Shown here in pieces: positions 47,405 through 59,895 of a DNA stretch of 64,000 nucleotides; the stretch's first letter is position 1, and each line of letters opens with the position of its first letter. The stretch comes from Daphnia pulex (taxonomy: Eukaryota; Arthropoda; Branchiopoda; Diplostraca; Daphniidae): contig NC_060025.1 of the NCBI RefSeq assembly GCF_021134715.1, positions 1,612,001 to 1,676,000 on the forward strand, given 5' to 3'. Under the pieces are notes generated by a model. The model was not told the DNA's origin. It searched no databases and worked only from the letters and a program-made list of their open reading frames with translations. Both the position numbers and the translations under genes were made by a program.

Positions 47405-49315
47405 ATGGAAGAACATACTCTAATTTCTGCTCTACAGACAGATTTGACTTCTTCCAGAATTTCGGTGATCGGAGTCATTGTATTCGCTGAAAGACCTAAA
47501 GCAACTCCAACTAAATATGGTAATTGACTTTCTTTGAATTCTTTACTCATATTTTCGTGAGGCTAAAACCTGATTCCAAATTACTTTTGAACACAGCCAC
47601 AACTGTAGCCACGAAGCGATACGTTTTCAACTTTACCATCTGCGACGAAAATCAAGACTCGATAAACGTGAGTTGCTGGGGCACTGTCGATTACGTGACG
47701 CCATTGTCTGACCTGTGCTTCATCGGTGCTCACGGTAACACACTTAATTAATCCTAAAATTAAAGAAAACTTTGAGAAACGTTTGTTTTTCGACAGTCAA
47801 AATATCGAACCCACGAGTAGTTGTCAGCGAAATGAAAAACATGGGCTTTCTACCCGAAGTTACCAGGTTTGTTGCTCGTTGCCAAGGTTGTTAAAATAAG
47901 TCTTACATTTTGAAATTTGATTCAGCGAACACCAACTTCATTTGGATCTACAATATTCATCGTCGATTGACACTTACGGTGACGATTACGACTACACCAT
48001 CACCAACGCACTCGAAAATTCTTTCCACACTCCCCCAACATTGAGAGACCCATCGAAAAAGGTGTCGATAAGAGATTTGATGCTTGATACTAAACGTTCA
48101 GAAGGCGATTTCGTTATCCTCACTGCTGTAGTAGCTGAAGTATGAAGTTAATTTACAATGTTTTTATTTTGTTTGTCTAAAATTTTGTTTGCCTGCTTAG
48201 GTGGGTCCAATTTTGGATTTCAAGGTCAATGATCGCAAAGCCCGCCGCCAGGAGGTTAAATTCGTCGATCAATCAGATAAAGAAATGTTCATTACATTGG
48301 TACTATGGGATTCTGTTTGTCAAGTGTTTACGACGGAATGGAAACCCTTTGCTACCGGTAATGATGTAATAATACTTACTGAAATAAGAAAATTATATCT
48401 TTGCTTTATCGTCCAAGTTATGCAACTGACCAACGTGAAACTGCAAGTGGACAAGAACACGAACCGCAAGTTTTTAGCCACAACATCCCGCACTATCCTC
48501 ACGATCGATCCAAATACGGAAGAGGGTTATCAATTAGCCAACTATGCAACTGAGCTCAATCCGGACGAACTGATGAACGCTTTCCTCCAGCAAATCCAGC
48601 CTGAACAATTCTTCCGTAAAATCAAATTCATAAACTAATGTTCTAGTAATTAAAATTCATACCACATTGTGTTTTAAGGTAACAAGGCTATCAAACAAGG
48701 AAATGTTGCTGCTCTGGGTGATTTTATTAGTCGAATTAGTCCAGGTGGTCGTGAGCAAGCTGTTCTTCATCATGTCATGATTATGACATTTAATTTGGAT
48801 CGAGCAATCAGCGTCAAATGGTAACGACTTCTTCTCCCTTTCTTCCATATTGATCCTTTTAGCTGATCAAGTATTTATGTTACTGCAGTGGGCATTGCGG
48901 AAGACGGAGTGGATTTCTTGATCTGGATTTCAAGTCGGTTCCAATGTGCATCAACGAAACATGTCGCAATAAAGAATCCAACGACCAGCTTTACTTTGAT
49001 TTCAACATTTCCATTGGCGACTCGACCGGATCGATGAAGTGGTTGCGCATTTCTGGCGACTTTGCTGTTCAAATACTCGGCCAAGTTACGGTATAAAGTC
49101 AAGGAACTTTGGTACTAAACTTGGCAATTGAATAATTTATTTGTTTTCCACAGCCGGAGCTCTTTATTTCGATGTCGGACGAAGACAAGATGGAATTGGT
49201 GAATCGTTTTTGGTTCGAGTTCTACGAGATTGGAATTCAAATTGAGCACCGAGTTAATGGAACGAAAAATATGAATGTGATTCATTTGGAGCCAGTCATT
49301 TTTGCCAAGCCATAA
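47405..49315 (+). CDS. MEIOB: MEIOB / hold'em, meiosis-specific OB-fold ssDNA-binding protein
   Basis: Nine exons join in phase to give 465 aa (human MEIOB is about 442): 47405-47519, 47597-47734, 47797-47866, 47926-48139, 48201-48357, 48418-48615, 48679-48820, 48889-49090 and 49154-49315. An N-terminal OB fold (KRYVFNFTICDE, NVSCWG), a central OB fold (FVILTAVVAEVGPI, TLVLWDSV) and a C-terminal OB fold with a four-Cys zinc ribbon (CGHCGRR ... MCINETC) follow the RPA1 layout, including the meiosis-gene spacing. MEIOB works with SPATA22 and RPA on resected double-strand breaks and is needed for crossover repair; the Drosophila relative is hold'em. All core elements are intact, so the gene appears functional. 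Confidence 0.9.
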
Positions 49316-49622
49316 AACCTTGTGAAACGTTTTTCTCCATATTTTTGTACCCCAATATTTGAAATATTTTTTTTTTAGTTTATTATTTCGCAAAGTGAAA
49401 TATTTTTTCAAGCCAAACACATTGAAGTCTTTATGTTTTCGTATAAACTCGCAGAGCAATAACAATACATTTTGTTCCAGTGTTATTCATCAACACCTTT
49501 GGTCTGCAAAAATATTAAATGTGAAACAAGAAAGGCAATTCTATAGCTTAAAAGTATATAGGCAGTATAGTGCGTAATAGTCGAACACAATCAAGCAGTC
49601 AAGCCACTAATGGAGCGTTAAT
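49316..49622. other. Convergent intergenic gap, MEIOB / painless 3' ends
   Basis: This AT-rich stretch of about 300 bp holds the 3' UTRs of two convergent genes. It has no other visible features. Confidence 0.55.
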
Positions 49623-52600
49623 TCACGACTGTTGACTGCCATTCTGAAGCATTTGGAAGAGTTTCGATTGCTGATTTTGCAAGAGCTGTAGAGCCGAGTG
49701 CAATCTTTCTACTTCAGATAGAATTTGCGCGTTGCTTTCTTGCAGGGAACGCTGCTGTTTGTTCTCTTGCACTCTCTGACAGGCATTTTGTATAATATCC
49801 TCGTCCAATCGGAATGTTCTCATTTGCTATATGCAATAAACCATTCGTCATCATCATCTAATCAATGTGATTATTAAGGAAAGATCTTACCTCGTTAGGA
49901 TTATTGATGGGGGAGATCTGATTATTAATGTTGTTGCGGCGCGGATAGACAGTAAATGTCTTATTAGGAAGACATCGATAGAATAAGACTGCACTTTCAG
50001 CTCTTATGAAGCGACGCAGCGATTTACCACGCATGAGACTGGACAATGGACTAAAGGACGGACAATGTCGACGGATAAAGGCAAAAGGCGGCCAGTCGAC
50101 CAGGAAATGAAAAGGATCGCCCAACAACATCGATTCCAGATAGGAAATTAATTCCACTCTTGAGACGTAACCGATAGTCTCAGCCTGAAAATAACAAATG
50201 AATTAATTAACTTGACACAAATTAACTAAAGAAAATGAATACCTTGCTCTGTATAGATTGGGTATCTGATACGGCCATACCGTTAAGTAGATTCAACAGG
50301 ACAATTGTAATGAGAAAGAGGAAAGCCAAAAAGATGAATCGACTGACGAAGGGACTGGCATCAAAAGGTAAATCGCCATATTCCAATTCACCCGACATCA
50401 TGGCAACCACTTTAAGCAGTGACACGGGAATATTGGTAAAAGCTGATTCTTTAGCTTCTTTGCCATCTTCCGCTTTATTCTCGCCACCAAAGACGATGAA
50501 GAAGCTCAAACCGAAGCCGATCAATAGGACGGAATACCAGAGGAGCAAACGCAGAAAAGTTAGCGATACGGTGGTGAACATGGTGACGAAAATGGAGAGC
50601 TGTGGGTGGCGACCGAGTAGAAGTAATCCTTCAGTCCATGCCAACAATATGGCGATAGCGGAGACGTGGCGCCACGGATCAGGATCGTCCCAATGGGCCA
50701 GCACCGCAACGGTGCATCCCATCATAACCAATTCAACGTAGTTTTCCGGACTGAAGAGATAGCGAAGTGGAGCGATGCCTAGCTGGAAAAACTCTCTAAC
50801 TAGAAGGATCGTGATGAAAAATCCGAGCACGTACCACAAAATTGCCAGCGGGATCTTGAATGACAAATATACACCGTGAATAATTTAAATACAATTGAAA
50901 AAATAGGATAGATCTCTACCCGAAGGGATTCCGGTTCGTAGCCGGAATGGAGCAATAAAATGTAGGTGGATAGGACCAGCATGGTCAGTGCGTACACAAG
51001 GAGATTCATGTAATAGAATTTGCTGATATTGTGCCACTTGAGCATGAGAAAACTCGTCACTAATGGATGTTTAAGTAGATATTGGTGTTTGGTTGAAGTA
51101 CTCAAATGCCAAAGAGCTTCACATTCTGGGAAAATCTTTTCTTCCTCATCTACAATTTACGAAAAGTTTAAAAAATAAAATTCATAAATAATCTAGATAT
51201 TATTTACCTTGTGAATTGTGAAGGCTAATCGATTCAACCGCATCATTGTGGTTGGAAAATGTAATACCCGTTTCTGACGGTTGCAGCTGTTGAGGTGGAT
51301 GAGGGATCGGCCTTGGAGGAGCCAGCAGCGAATAATCAAAAGTGATGCTAAAGTTTTGTGATGACACATCTTCTCCGTCTTTCGATCGAATACACGAATC
51401 GAGAAATGTTTCCAACGTTGACGGCATTATCCTCTTGACGGCCGTCTCTCCCAATTGGTTTTTAATGCCCAGGTTGGCCCCACTGCTGAGTAATTGCAGC
51501 ACAGCCTCCTCCACTCCTAAAATCGATAAAAAGGGTTCGTATTATTGAATAGACCGTGACCAATGCAATCAATGTGCAAGGCCATTATGTTGAGAGCTTG
51601 ACTTAATAAAGATGAAACCTTAATGATCCTTAATAGGGTTTTTAGATGTATATACCAGAGAGGGCGGCATAATGGAGCGACGTGTTGCCAAAAGCGTCTT
51701 GCGCATTGACGTTGACCGATGAGAAAGTAGTGCTGCTGCCTGGGTCACGAGACTGGATACTGGAAGACGAGACCAGAATATGGAGGCACTGAACGTAACG
51801 AGCTTTTTCATCTGCGCTGTTGGCGTCGTGCAGTTTTTGAGCGATTTTGTGCAGTGCAGTCTGACCGGTATGAACGTGATCGACGGCGTCTAGAAGAATG
51901 TGGGGATGATACACCAACATCCTGACAATTTCAACATTACCCTGTCAAACGAAAAGGATTCATTTTAATCATGTCACTGTTTTACGTCAGAGTATAGATA
52001 TAGCCACTAACTCTGAGGACTGCTTCCATTAAAGCCGGAGTGGAACTCATGTTGCTAAATGAAATGCATGATTTTGATACAGATAGAATAAATTGATTGA
52101 TACAGATCAGAATAAATAAATGCAAAATCAAACCTGGTTTGATTTGGATCAACTCTCGCTGCCAGTAGAGAAGAAACTGCCCAAGGCATCTGCCATTTAC
52201 ATCTAAATATATCTCCATTTAATACATATTGATGAAATCGTCATTTATGATTAACTTACGCATATTGAAGAAGAGTTGGATTGTGATCTGATGTTGACGT
52301 GCTCAAGTTGACACTCGTGCCCACGCCACCTGCAACCCCAACAATATCCTCTCAATGACAATGGCCTCAAATTTAAACTTTTACATAGGTCCCAAGACAC
52401 TCATTATGAATACTTAATACATCACAAAAGAGAAAATGACAAGCAATGAGTCTTTATATGCTTTCAAGTTATTACGACACACTAATGACAGGCTATTGCT
52501 AAATTTAAGCAGTTGACTTTATATTACATCGTCTGCCGACTCATTATGACCCGTATCCAATTGATAATTACAGACTTATGGTAAGTTTAATATACCTGCT

Positions 52601-54495
52601 TGAACCGTGTCTAAAAGAGATTGAAAACGCTCCTGGTTACTATTTCTCAGAGCTTTCCAAATTTCAGATTCTAAATAGTCGCTGTTGATCTCGTCGGGAT
52701 TATTATTAGCTGCACGTTCATCTTCGGGATACTCGGCCAGTAAATCTGGCATTTTCTCCTATGTAATTAATTCGTGAATTCATTAATGTTTTATTACATG
52801 TATACTTGTGCAACTTGTACGCGTACATACTTCCATCGCTCGGCGGACATGTTGATTAACGACGGCGCCGGCCTGAAATAATTTCTTAACCACTTGGTTC
52901 AAGTTCTTGTGAACGGCAAGTTCCAGCGGAGTGGCTTCGCCATTATCTTGAATGTTGATGTCAATTGCCGGTTGAGATAGCAGCAAATCGAAATACGACC
53001 ACCGGAATTCTTCGAATCCGCTTTTATTCCATTGGCCTATGAGGATGTGCAAAGGTGTACGACCTTCACCTTCACGCTGATTGACATTAGCTCCGAATCT
53101 TAAAAGAAGCTCGAGGCTTTCTGGTCGGTTGTTCTTCATCGCCAGATGGATGGACGAGAGTTTCCTCTTGGTGTTGAAATCGTTCACCTCCGCTCCGGCG
53201 TCCAATAAAAGCTCCACAAAAGCCAGCAGTCCCTTTTGAACAGCTAGCTGAAGACACGTAATATCGTGCGGGAATCCATGGACTTTGTTGATCTACATGA
53301 TCGTGAATTTTTTTAAAAAAAAAGATACGATGATTGAGTGATATGGACAAAAAAAAGCCATTTTGTACTCGAATTCCATTGGGCACTTTGCCTGATTTGA
53401 ATCGTGATCTAGTGTAGGATAAAAGACGCTCTACAGGGGGGCTGGAATATATCCGCGTGAGCGTGACTAGAGGGTAGGGCACTAAGAAAACCATCTGTTA
53501 TGCAGACGGGGCAAAAAATGTATAAGTGAGTTTAACATTCTCCACTAAAAATAGGTATAATTTCATCAACTGTTGAGAGTTTCTCGAACCCGAACAACAT
53601 ATGCTGGATCGACTCTCTCTCTCATAGTTTATTTACCTTTGATGTAAACACTACTCCGCCTGTTTTAATACGTGTGTATATGTTTGCGCAAGCTCTAAAA
53701 GCCCTCGGAAATTAGATCGCGGCGGATGAAGATGCGTAGCTTGTCATTCAACAATAATAATTGTCATCACCGGAGATCAACCGGCCCCTTTTTGGGTTAA
53801 ATTTATAAAACATTCAGACAGGATATGGGCGTGATAAGGTTGGAAATGGAGGTCATGTCGCACTCTACATATATATACTAGCTCTCTGTCTATTATTAAC
53901 GATGCACTTTATCGATTCTGTTTTTGTTCCACCTACATATTTTCACGAGGATAAACGAATATAGCGAAAAAGGCGTTGACTAAAGGTCCGCCATATTTGG
54001 GAGATTTAATCAGATCCGCCCTTCTTCTTTTTCCTCGATCTGATATCATCAACATTTTTGGAATCTCTTTTTTCTTTAAATGAAATGCAGAAAAAGAAAG
54101 AAAATCTTGTTTCGACAAAATGGAGAAAAACTTTTTACATTTTCATTTGGATGAACTTTCTGCTCGTTCAACCTTTGACCAAGTCACGCGTGACCAATTA
54201 TTTGAAAACCCATTTTTTTTCTTTTCCTTCCAGCTCCGGATATACACACGAACCCTTGGGGTCTATTTCGTGCGACTCGTCTTTCAAACACTGAACTTTC
54301 GTGTCAGCTGTAATACGATGATTGTGTTTAGTCTACACAATTTTTCTGACGAATAGAAAACACATAAGGAAGGAAGAGAATAACCTCATCCGGCGTGGCT
54401 GTCGATAAGATGCCAGTGAATGTCTCGATTTCTTCTTGCTGGATGGATTGAAGTAACTTGGCCGACCGATCCGATTTGCTGTTTCGTCGCTCCAT
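49623..54495 (-). CDS. pain: TRPA-family cation channel painless
   Basis: Twelve exons on the minus strand join in phase to give 950 aa: 54385-54495, 52831-53292, 52596-52758, 52260-52329, 52134-52202, 52012-52054, 51656-51941, 51208-51516, 50920-51149, 50243-50854, 49891-50184 and 49623-49826. The N-terminal half holds ankyrin repeats (for example GRTPLHILIG and NTSLHYAALSG). The linker MPSTLETFLDSCI is close to Drosophila painless MPPEVLEEHFDSCI. Six transmembrane segments follow (about 540-780), with a pore region near LKVVAMMSGELEYGD at about residue 740, then LLNGMAVSDTQ after S6. The C-terminus is a predicted coiled coil (VERLHSALQLLQNQQ). Painless is a Ca2+-permeable channel for noxious heat and mechanical stimuli. 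Intron 1 (53293-54384) is unusually long at 1.09 kb. Confidence 0.92.
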
Positions 54496-55791
54496 TATTG
54501 CGCGTGGAATTGTTTTATTTCAAAATGGTGAGAAAACTTTGGTCCGGTCAAGATAATATAAACAGCCGGGAGCTGTGGCCGATGACACAGGTGGTGTTCC
54601 CAACGAGTTGAACTGGTTCTCACGGTCAGCTATATGAATTAAAAAAAGAACAGGTTCACTGCAGCGAAGACTCTGTCACCTGATTATTATTTTTAAAACT
54701 TAAATGAGAATTCTATGTGCAGTGTGTGGCAGGCGTGACCACACCTTGCAACGTAAATGCCACAGCGAGTAACCGGATCGAGCACTTTATCCGATAGGCA
54801 CTCGATTCACAATACACACACACCGACCGTCAGATCTTCTTTTGCTCCAGCACTCACAGACGAGGAGGGTAAATAAAACCGCGCATGATCGGTTTCTATC
54901 CAAGTCGATTTTTCTTCTTCTTGGCGATCTTCCACAATCAATAAAATTCCTCCTTCCTCTTTTTGTTGGAACAAATTAGAACCGGACACACGGGGACATG
55001 TTAACACATCACCCAAAGCGAATGGTATGACGGGCACAAGTAAAATTCACAGAGACCGACTCGCGCGCGCGTGCCGTTCTGGTTACGCGCTGCCGACCAA
55101 CTGGAAACTTTTTGGTAACAAACGCTTTCGTTGCAGCAGTGGTTCCAGTTTATATACCTTGGCTTATATATCGTTGTCGACAATGAGAAATATTTTATTT
55201 CTTTTTTTTTTTTTTTTGTTAAGTTCCACCCACATCATCCCAACGGGAGAACAAGACAAACGGTGCACATCCCTTTACTTTCGTTGGGAAAGTCTCTCGG
55301 GATGTGGATTCACGAACGGGAAACTTCTGGAAATCGATTACGTGGCTTAAACTATCGATCTGAATGAACAAGGTTTTTTAAAAAATCATTAATCTCTTAG
55401 TTTAAAATTTGCAATTGCAAAAGAGAATTTTTTCTTATTATTTTAAAATAATTTGCTGTTCTAAAACTGTTTAGATTAAAAGATTTATGTTAATGTCAGT
55501 TTTATGTTTATTTCATCGTTTAATAAGTTAGCCGCCAGGTGGCTTTAACTTGTTTACATTTGAAGTTGCATGGGGTATTACTTTTAATTGGATTTTATTA
55601 CGCAAAAGAGCTTAATATATTTAGTTTTTTTAGTCGAGGTGTGTACTACGTGAGGGAAAATATTATCAAAACATTCGTGGTACGTACGTTTCATCACTAC
55701 ATATAGGTCACCAGTCGACGTTTCAAGGTGTCAGCAACGTTTGAGGTTTTCATCGTTGTAATTGTGTGTAGTTGGCACAGTTATAATCTAG
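54496..55791. other. Divergent intergenic region, painless / PCMT
   Basis: This 1.3-kb gap carries promoters for both genes. It contains a CG-rich GCGCGCG word near 55063 and a T17-type run at about 55201-55217. The ORFs inside are featureless. Confidence 0.5.
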
Positions 55792-56884
55792 ATGCGCTTA
55801 GAGAATAGACGAACTTTGATTACTGCCGTCTCTCTTCTTAGTTATTGGAGCGGAATTCAAAAATTTTCAGCCATGGCCTGGAGATCCCACGGTGTCAACA
55901 ACCATGACTTGGTTGCACAACTCAAGCGTAATTTCTTGTTTCATTTAATGAAAAATAGGATAATAATTACCTTATTTTAATTGCTGGCAGGTAATCGTGT
56001 CATCCAAAGTCATGAAGTGGAATCGGCAATGAATCTAGTAGACAGGCAACACTATTCTCAAAACAATCCTTACATGGATGCCCCTCAGGGCATCGGATAT
56101 GGAGCAACCATCAGTGCCCCTCACATGGTGATATTTAACTCTTTCAATCATTCCTTTCATGCAAATTAACTGTGTGTGGTACTTTTCAGCATGCTGCGGT
56201 TCTTGAAGCGTTGAAAGATCATCTGCTGCACGGAACCAAAGCCCTTGATGTTGGATCAGGATCTGGTTACCTCACTGTCTGCATGGCCCTGATGGTATTC
56301 CATTGCAGATCATATATTGACTTTTCCAATTCAAGCAATTTCATCTATTTTAATTTTTAGATGGGCGAAAAAGGGCGGGTGACTGGCATCGACCATATAA
56401 AAGGTCTTGTAGATGAGTCTCTGGCTAACGTCAAGAAAGATAAAGTTGCGCTGAGTCTTTTACACTCGAAACGTATTCAATTGTTAGGTAAAGAGTCATA
56501 GATTTCAACAGTACAAGAAAAAAACATAAATATAATTGTGATTCAGTTGGAGACGGGCGCAAAGGTTACCCTGAAGAAGGTCCTTTCGACGCCATTCACG
56601 TTGGAGCTGCTGTTCCAACTTTGCCTTACGAGGTGGGTAAATAAACATTCAAACAAATCAAGTGTTAATAACGACTGATTTTTCGTCAAAAAACATTTAT
56701 AAATCGGCAGTTGATGGCTCAACTGAAACCAGGCGGTCGGCTAGTCGTTCCGGTGGGTCCTGAAGGCGGCAACCAATCGCTGGAACAAATCGACAAAAGA
56801 AAGGACGGCTCATTCGAGCATAAATCCTTGATGGGCGTCATTTACGTCCCTTTGACTGATAAGGATCAACAATGGCCGTACTAA
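55792..56884 (+). CDS. Pcmt: Protein-L-isoaspartate O-methyltransferase (PCMT)
   Basis: Six exons join in phase to give 254 aa: 55792-55927, 55991-56127, 56190-56294, 56361-56487, 56547-56632 and 56711-56884. PCMT motifs are clear: [21 protein letters not shown], the SAM-binding [12 protein letters not shown] and [18 protein letters not shown]. The enzyme methylates isoaspartyl residues in aged proteins so they can revert to aspartate. From the first ATG there is a 27-residue N-terminal extension with a hydrophobic stretch ([15 protein letters not shown]). An internal ATG at 55873 (MAWRSHG) matches the classical cytosolic start. The extended start resembles longer vertebrate isoforms with a hydrophobic N-terminus. 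Which start is used cannot be decided here. Confidence 0.93.
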
Positions 56885-57757
56885 GCGGATGTCCGACGAA
56901 TCCTTTCTCAAAAGTGTTTTATGAATTATCATTTTCCATGTCTGAATTTCGCTGTTCAGTGAAAACAAATGATTCAAGACAATCAAATAACATGCATACA
57001 AGAAGCGATTCCTAATGGGCCATTCTGGCTGAGGATAATACGGAGTCCATTCAATTTTTATAACAAATTTTTCAATTTTTATTAAAGCACTTCTTTTTCA
57101 TTACACAAGGGGTTTTACAATTGATCAGCAACTTTTCGTAAGGGCAGCACGGGAAAATTATAATTTTTTTTTTTTTTCATTTTGTGGTTTATTAATTAAA
57201 GCTAATAATTTCTCTATAATATTAGGAGAAGATGAGGTGATGATGGAAGGGACATGGCAAATGGGGGGAGGGGCGAGTAAAATAATTACGAAATGACAGT
57301 GATTAAGCGTAAAGAATTTCCCCCGAAAACGAATAAAACGTTATTACAATTTTTAAAGAAAAGAAAAAAAACACGGAGACAATTCATGTACGATATTGTA
57401 CGCGGTTGCACGCCGGAAGAGAAACTTTTGTTTTTACGTATAAACGAAGGTTTTTCCTCACATGACATACTGAGAATCATTTAAAGTTTAAATTCATCAA
57501 GGCTTTGCACTATGATTGGCCGAGGGGCGACATGAATATTAATTAGCATATCAGAAAAGTATGTGGAAAAGTGAAATAATGAGAAGGAAAAAAAAAACGA
57601 CACGATAAATTATTAAGACGCTGTCCTCGCGCGTACAAAATTCCGTATTTAATTACAAACCGATATAACGTATTATTCTTTTTTAAAAAAAAGGAATTGT
57701 GATTTCCCGCTTCGAAATACTATTTAATAAATGAAGAAATGTGTGCGCGTTTTTTTT
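56885..57757. other. Convergent intergenic region, PCMT / bZIP 3' ends
   Basis: It is AT-rich, with T- and A-runs. It probably holds the long 3' UTR of the bZIP gene on the minus strand. The 63-aa ORF at 57293-57484 is Lys-rich and has no recognisable features. Confidence 0.5.
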
Positions 57758-59395
57758 CTAACTGTTGTAAATCATACAACGCAATTTGGCTGTTTCGTTC
57801 TTGAGATTGGCCAATTCGAAGCGGAGCTTGAGGTTCTCCTGTTCGAGGAAGGCGGCCCGGATGGCGATTTCATCTTCTTTGGCACGTCGGGCGTCACGGG
57901 ATCTCTTGGCAGCTTCATTATTCTTCCTTCGCCTCTCCCAATAGGCTTCGTCTTTGATCTCTTCGCCGTTACGGCCTCGCTTCTTGCCTCCGCTGCCATT
58001 CGACGACGAATTGCCAGAAGTGGTGGCAGCCATGGCCGAAACGGACATCATTCCTCCTCCCCCGGGTGACGTACCCAATAAAGATAAATCTCCAACGTTG
58101 TTATTAATGGCAGGAGATTTGATCCCTCCACTAGGTACGTGGATCGAATCGTTGGCTGAATGCTCGGAATCATCGTCGTTGCTAATCAGCCGCATGTCCG
58201 TCACAGAAACAGTTCCGCGAATGTGAGTCGCTTCAGGGACGTCACTGTCGTTTCCATTGTGACCTATTAAACGTAGACCATTAAATACCTATTTGACACA
58301 ACAAAAGAATATGTAAATTACCATGAACGGTTCCATCATCGCTGTCGCCATTGACGCTGCTGGGACGGCTATTGCCATTTTCATTGATGCTTTTGCGTTT
58401 CGACTTTGTGGCGTTGACCTGCGACAACATTTGGCGACGGAATTCAGCGTACGCGTCATTAGACGCTTGGGTCATGACAGTTTCTTCGCCAGCATTGTGA
58501 TTGCCGGCCATAGGCAGGCCGTAAAGACCCAACGGTAGACTCATTGGATCACGCGGATAAGCTGTTTAAATAAAATGATTAAAATACAAAATTCCAAATG
58601 TTTGAAATTCAAATTTTTATTACCTTTAAATGGTCGAGGATTTTTGCCACCTTTTCCACCATTAGTGACTGCGGCTAAATTGGAAAGTAGTTGGGTAGTT
58701 GCGGCAGTAATAGCCGGATCGATTCCGCCGTTGACAGCGTTCCTGTTGTTCTGCAGAGCCGCCAATGGCCCATAGATGGCGCTAAGAGCTGCGGGTAAAG
58801 GAGACGTCACTTGCGGCATCCGGTTGGGTTGTTGTGGCTGTTGCTGGATTTCACGCGGTTGTTGGGCAAGGGGAGATCCGCCGAGCGGACTTTTAGGTGC
58901 CATGGGCGGTTCATTGTCTGATTGAGGCGAATTAGAACACAAATCCGATACTCCGCTCTCACTCGAATGACTGGTGGCCGGCATCGCCCAGCTGGGCGTC
59001 GGGAAATGCCCGTGTAGACTATGATGAAGTTGAACCTGATGATGATCGTGACCATTGCTCGGCCTCACGGCAACTTTAGCCGTGATTTTAGGTTCAGGTT
59101 TCTTGGCCGAAAAATCCAATGGCTGATCTTCACCATCTTCCAATTCCGGATGAACATCCTCGTCGTCATGGTAACGGTCGTCCATGTATTCTCCACTCTC
59201 AGCTGCATCAAAATGATACATTGTAATTCAATCCAAACTTTAAGTTAATATGCTAATTATACCTTTAATGGACACGTGATGATGAGATAATGAAGCTCGT
59301 TGTTGCTGTTGTTGAATTTGACCAAAAATGCTGAAACGAACTGGCCGGGGTCGTTCTTCATCACAGTGTTGAGTTTCTTCTCCTCTGCTCGACAT
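57758..59395 (-). CDS. PAR-type bZIP transcription factor (giant/CG7786/HLF-like)
   Basis: Four exons on the minus strand, 59263-59395, 58624-59202, 58322-58561 and 57758-58263, join in phase to give 485 aa. The protein is mostly disordered and Gln/Ser/His-rich, with a PLDFSAKK motif near residue 75. That motif resembles the CtBP-binding PLDLS type, which would suggest repression. The C-terminus has the PAR/C-EBP-like b[23 protein letters not shown], then [20 protein letters not shown] and a short leucine zipper ending 7-8 residues before the stop. The conserved [18 protein letters not shown] basic region is that of HLF/Giant/CES-2 proteins, which bind palindromic TTACGTAA-type sites. I cannot choose between giant and CG7786 orthology from sequence alone. 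The long upstream region suggests complex regulation. Confidence 0.88.
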
Positions 59396-59880
59396 CTTTT
59401 AAACCTAAATCGCAAATCAATTAAAATTCCAATTCCACCACGAGGTATATTAGTCATCTTACCTTGGGAGGTGGGGAATAGGTATTCCGTAATGAAGAGT
59501 GAAACAAAAACCAACAAGTTTTGAAATAGTCGAAACAGTTTTTGATTAAATGATGATATTTTCAAGTTTGGTTTTCAAGGTTCGCGAATATTGCGACTAG
59601 CCTGTGCGGTTGGCAAAGTTCGACTGACGAAAAAAGGTTGCACACGCGCACGGGTTGAGAACTGTTCGAGGTCATAGCTGAAGGCTTGACCTCGTAATGG
59701 CTCTAAAAAAAGGGGGAAGGGGAGGGACCGCCCCCTTTCTTTCTCCTACCAAAGCATGTGTGTCTCCTCCTTTTTTCTCTCCCACCCCCCTCTTTTTTAA
59801 ACCCTATGTGGTAATGCTGCTGCAAACGTATATAGGGTCAAACAAGGGGAAAGGAGGAGAAAGGAGGGGGGAGAAACAAT

Positions 59881-59895
59881 ATGACCTAAGGTCAT
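59881..59895. promoter_or_regulatory. Everted AGGTCA repeat (15-bp palindrome)
   Basis: ATGACCTAAGGTCAT is a perfect palindrome around one A. It places TGACCT and AGGTCA one base apart, an everted nuclear-receptor arrangement (ER1). Confidence 0.6.

Noticed and set aside
57293-57484. 63-aa Lys-rich ORF between PCMT and the bZIP gene
   Set aside because: It lies in AT-rich 3' UTR-like DNA with no signal of a conserved family.
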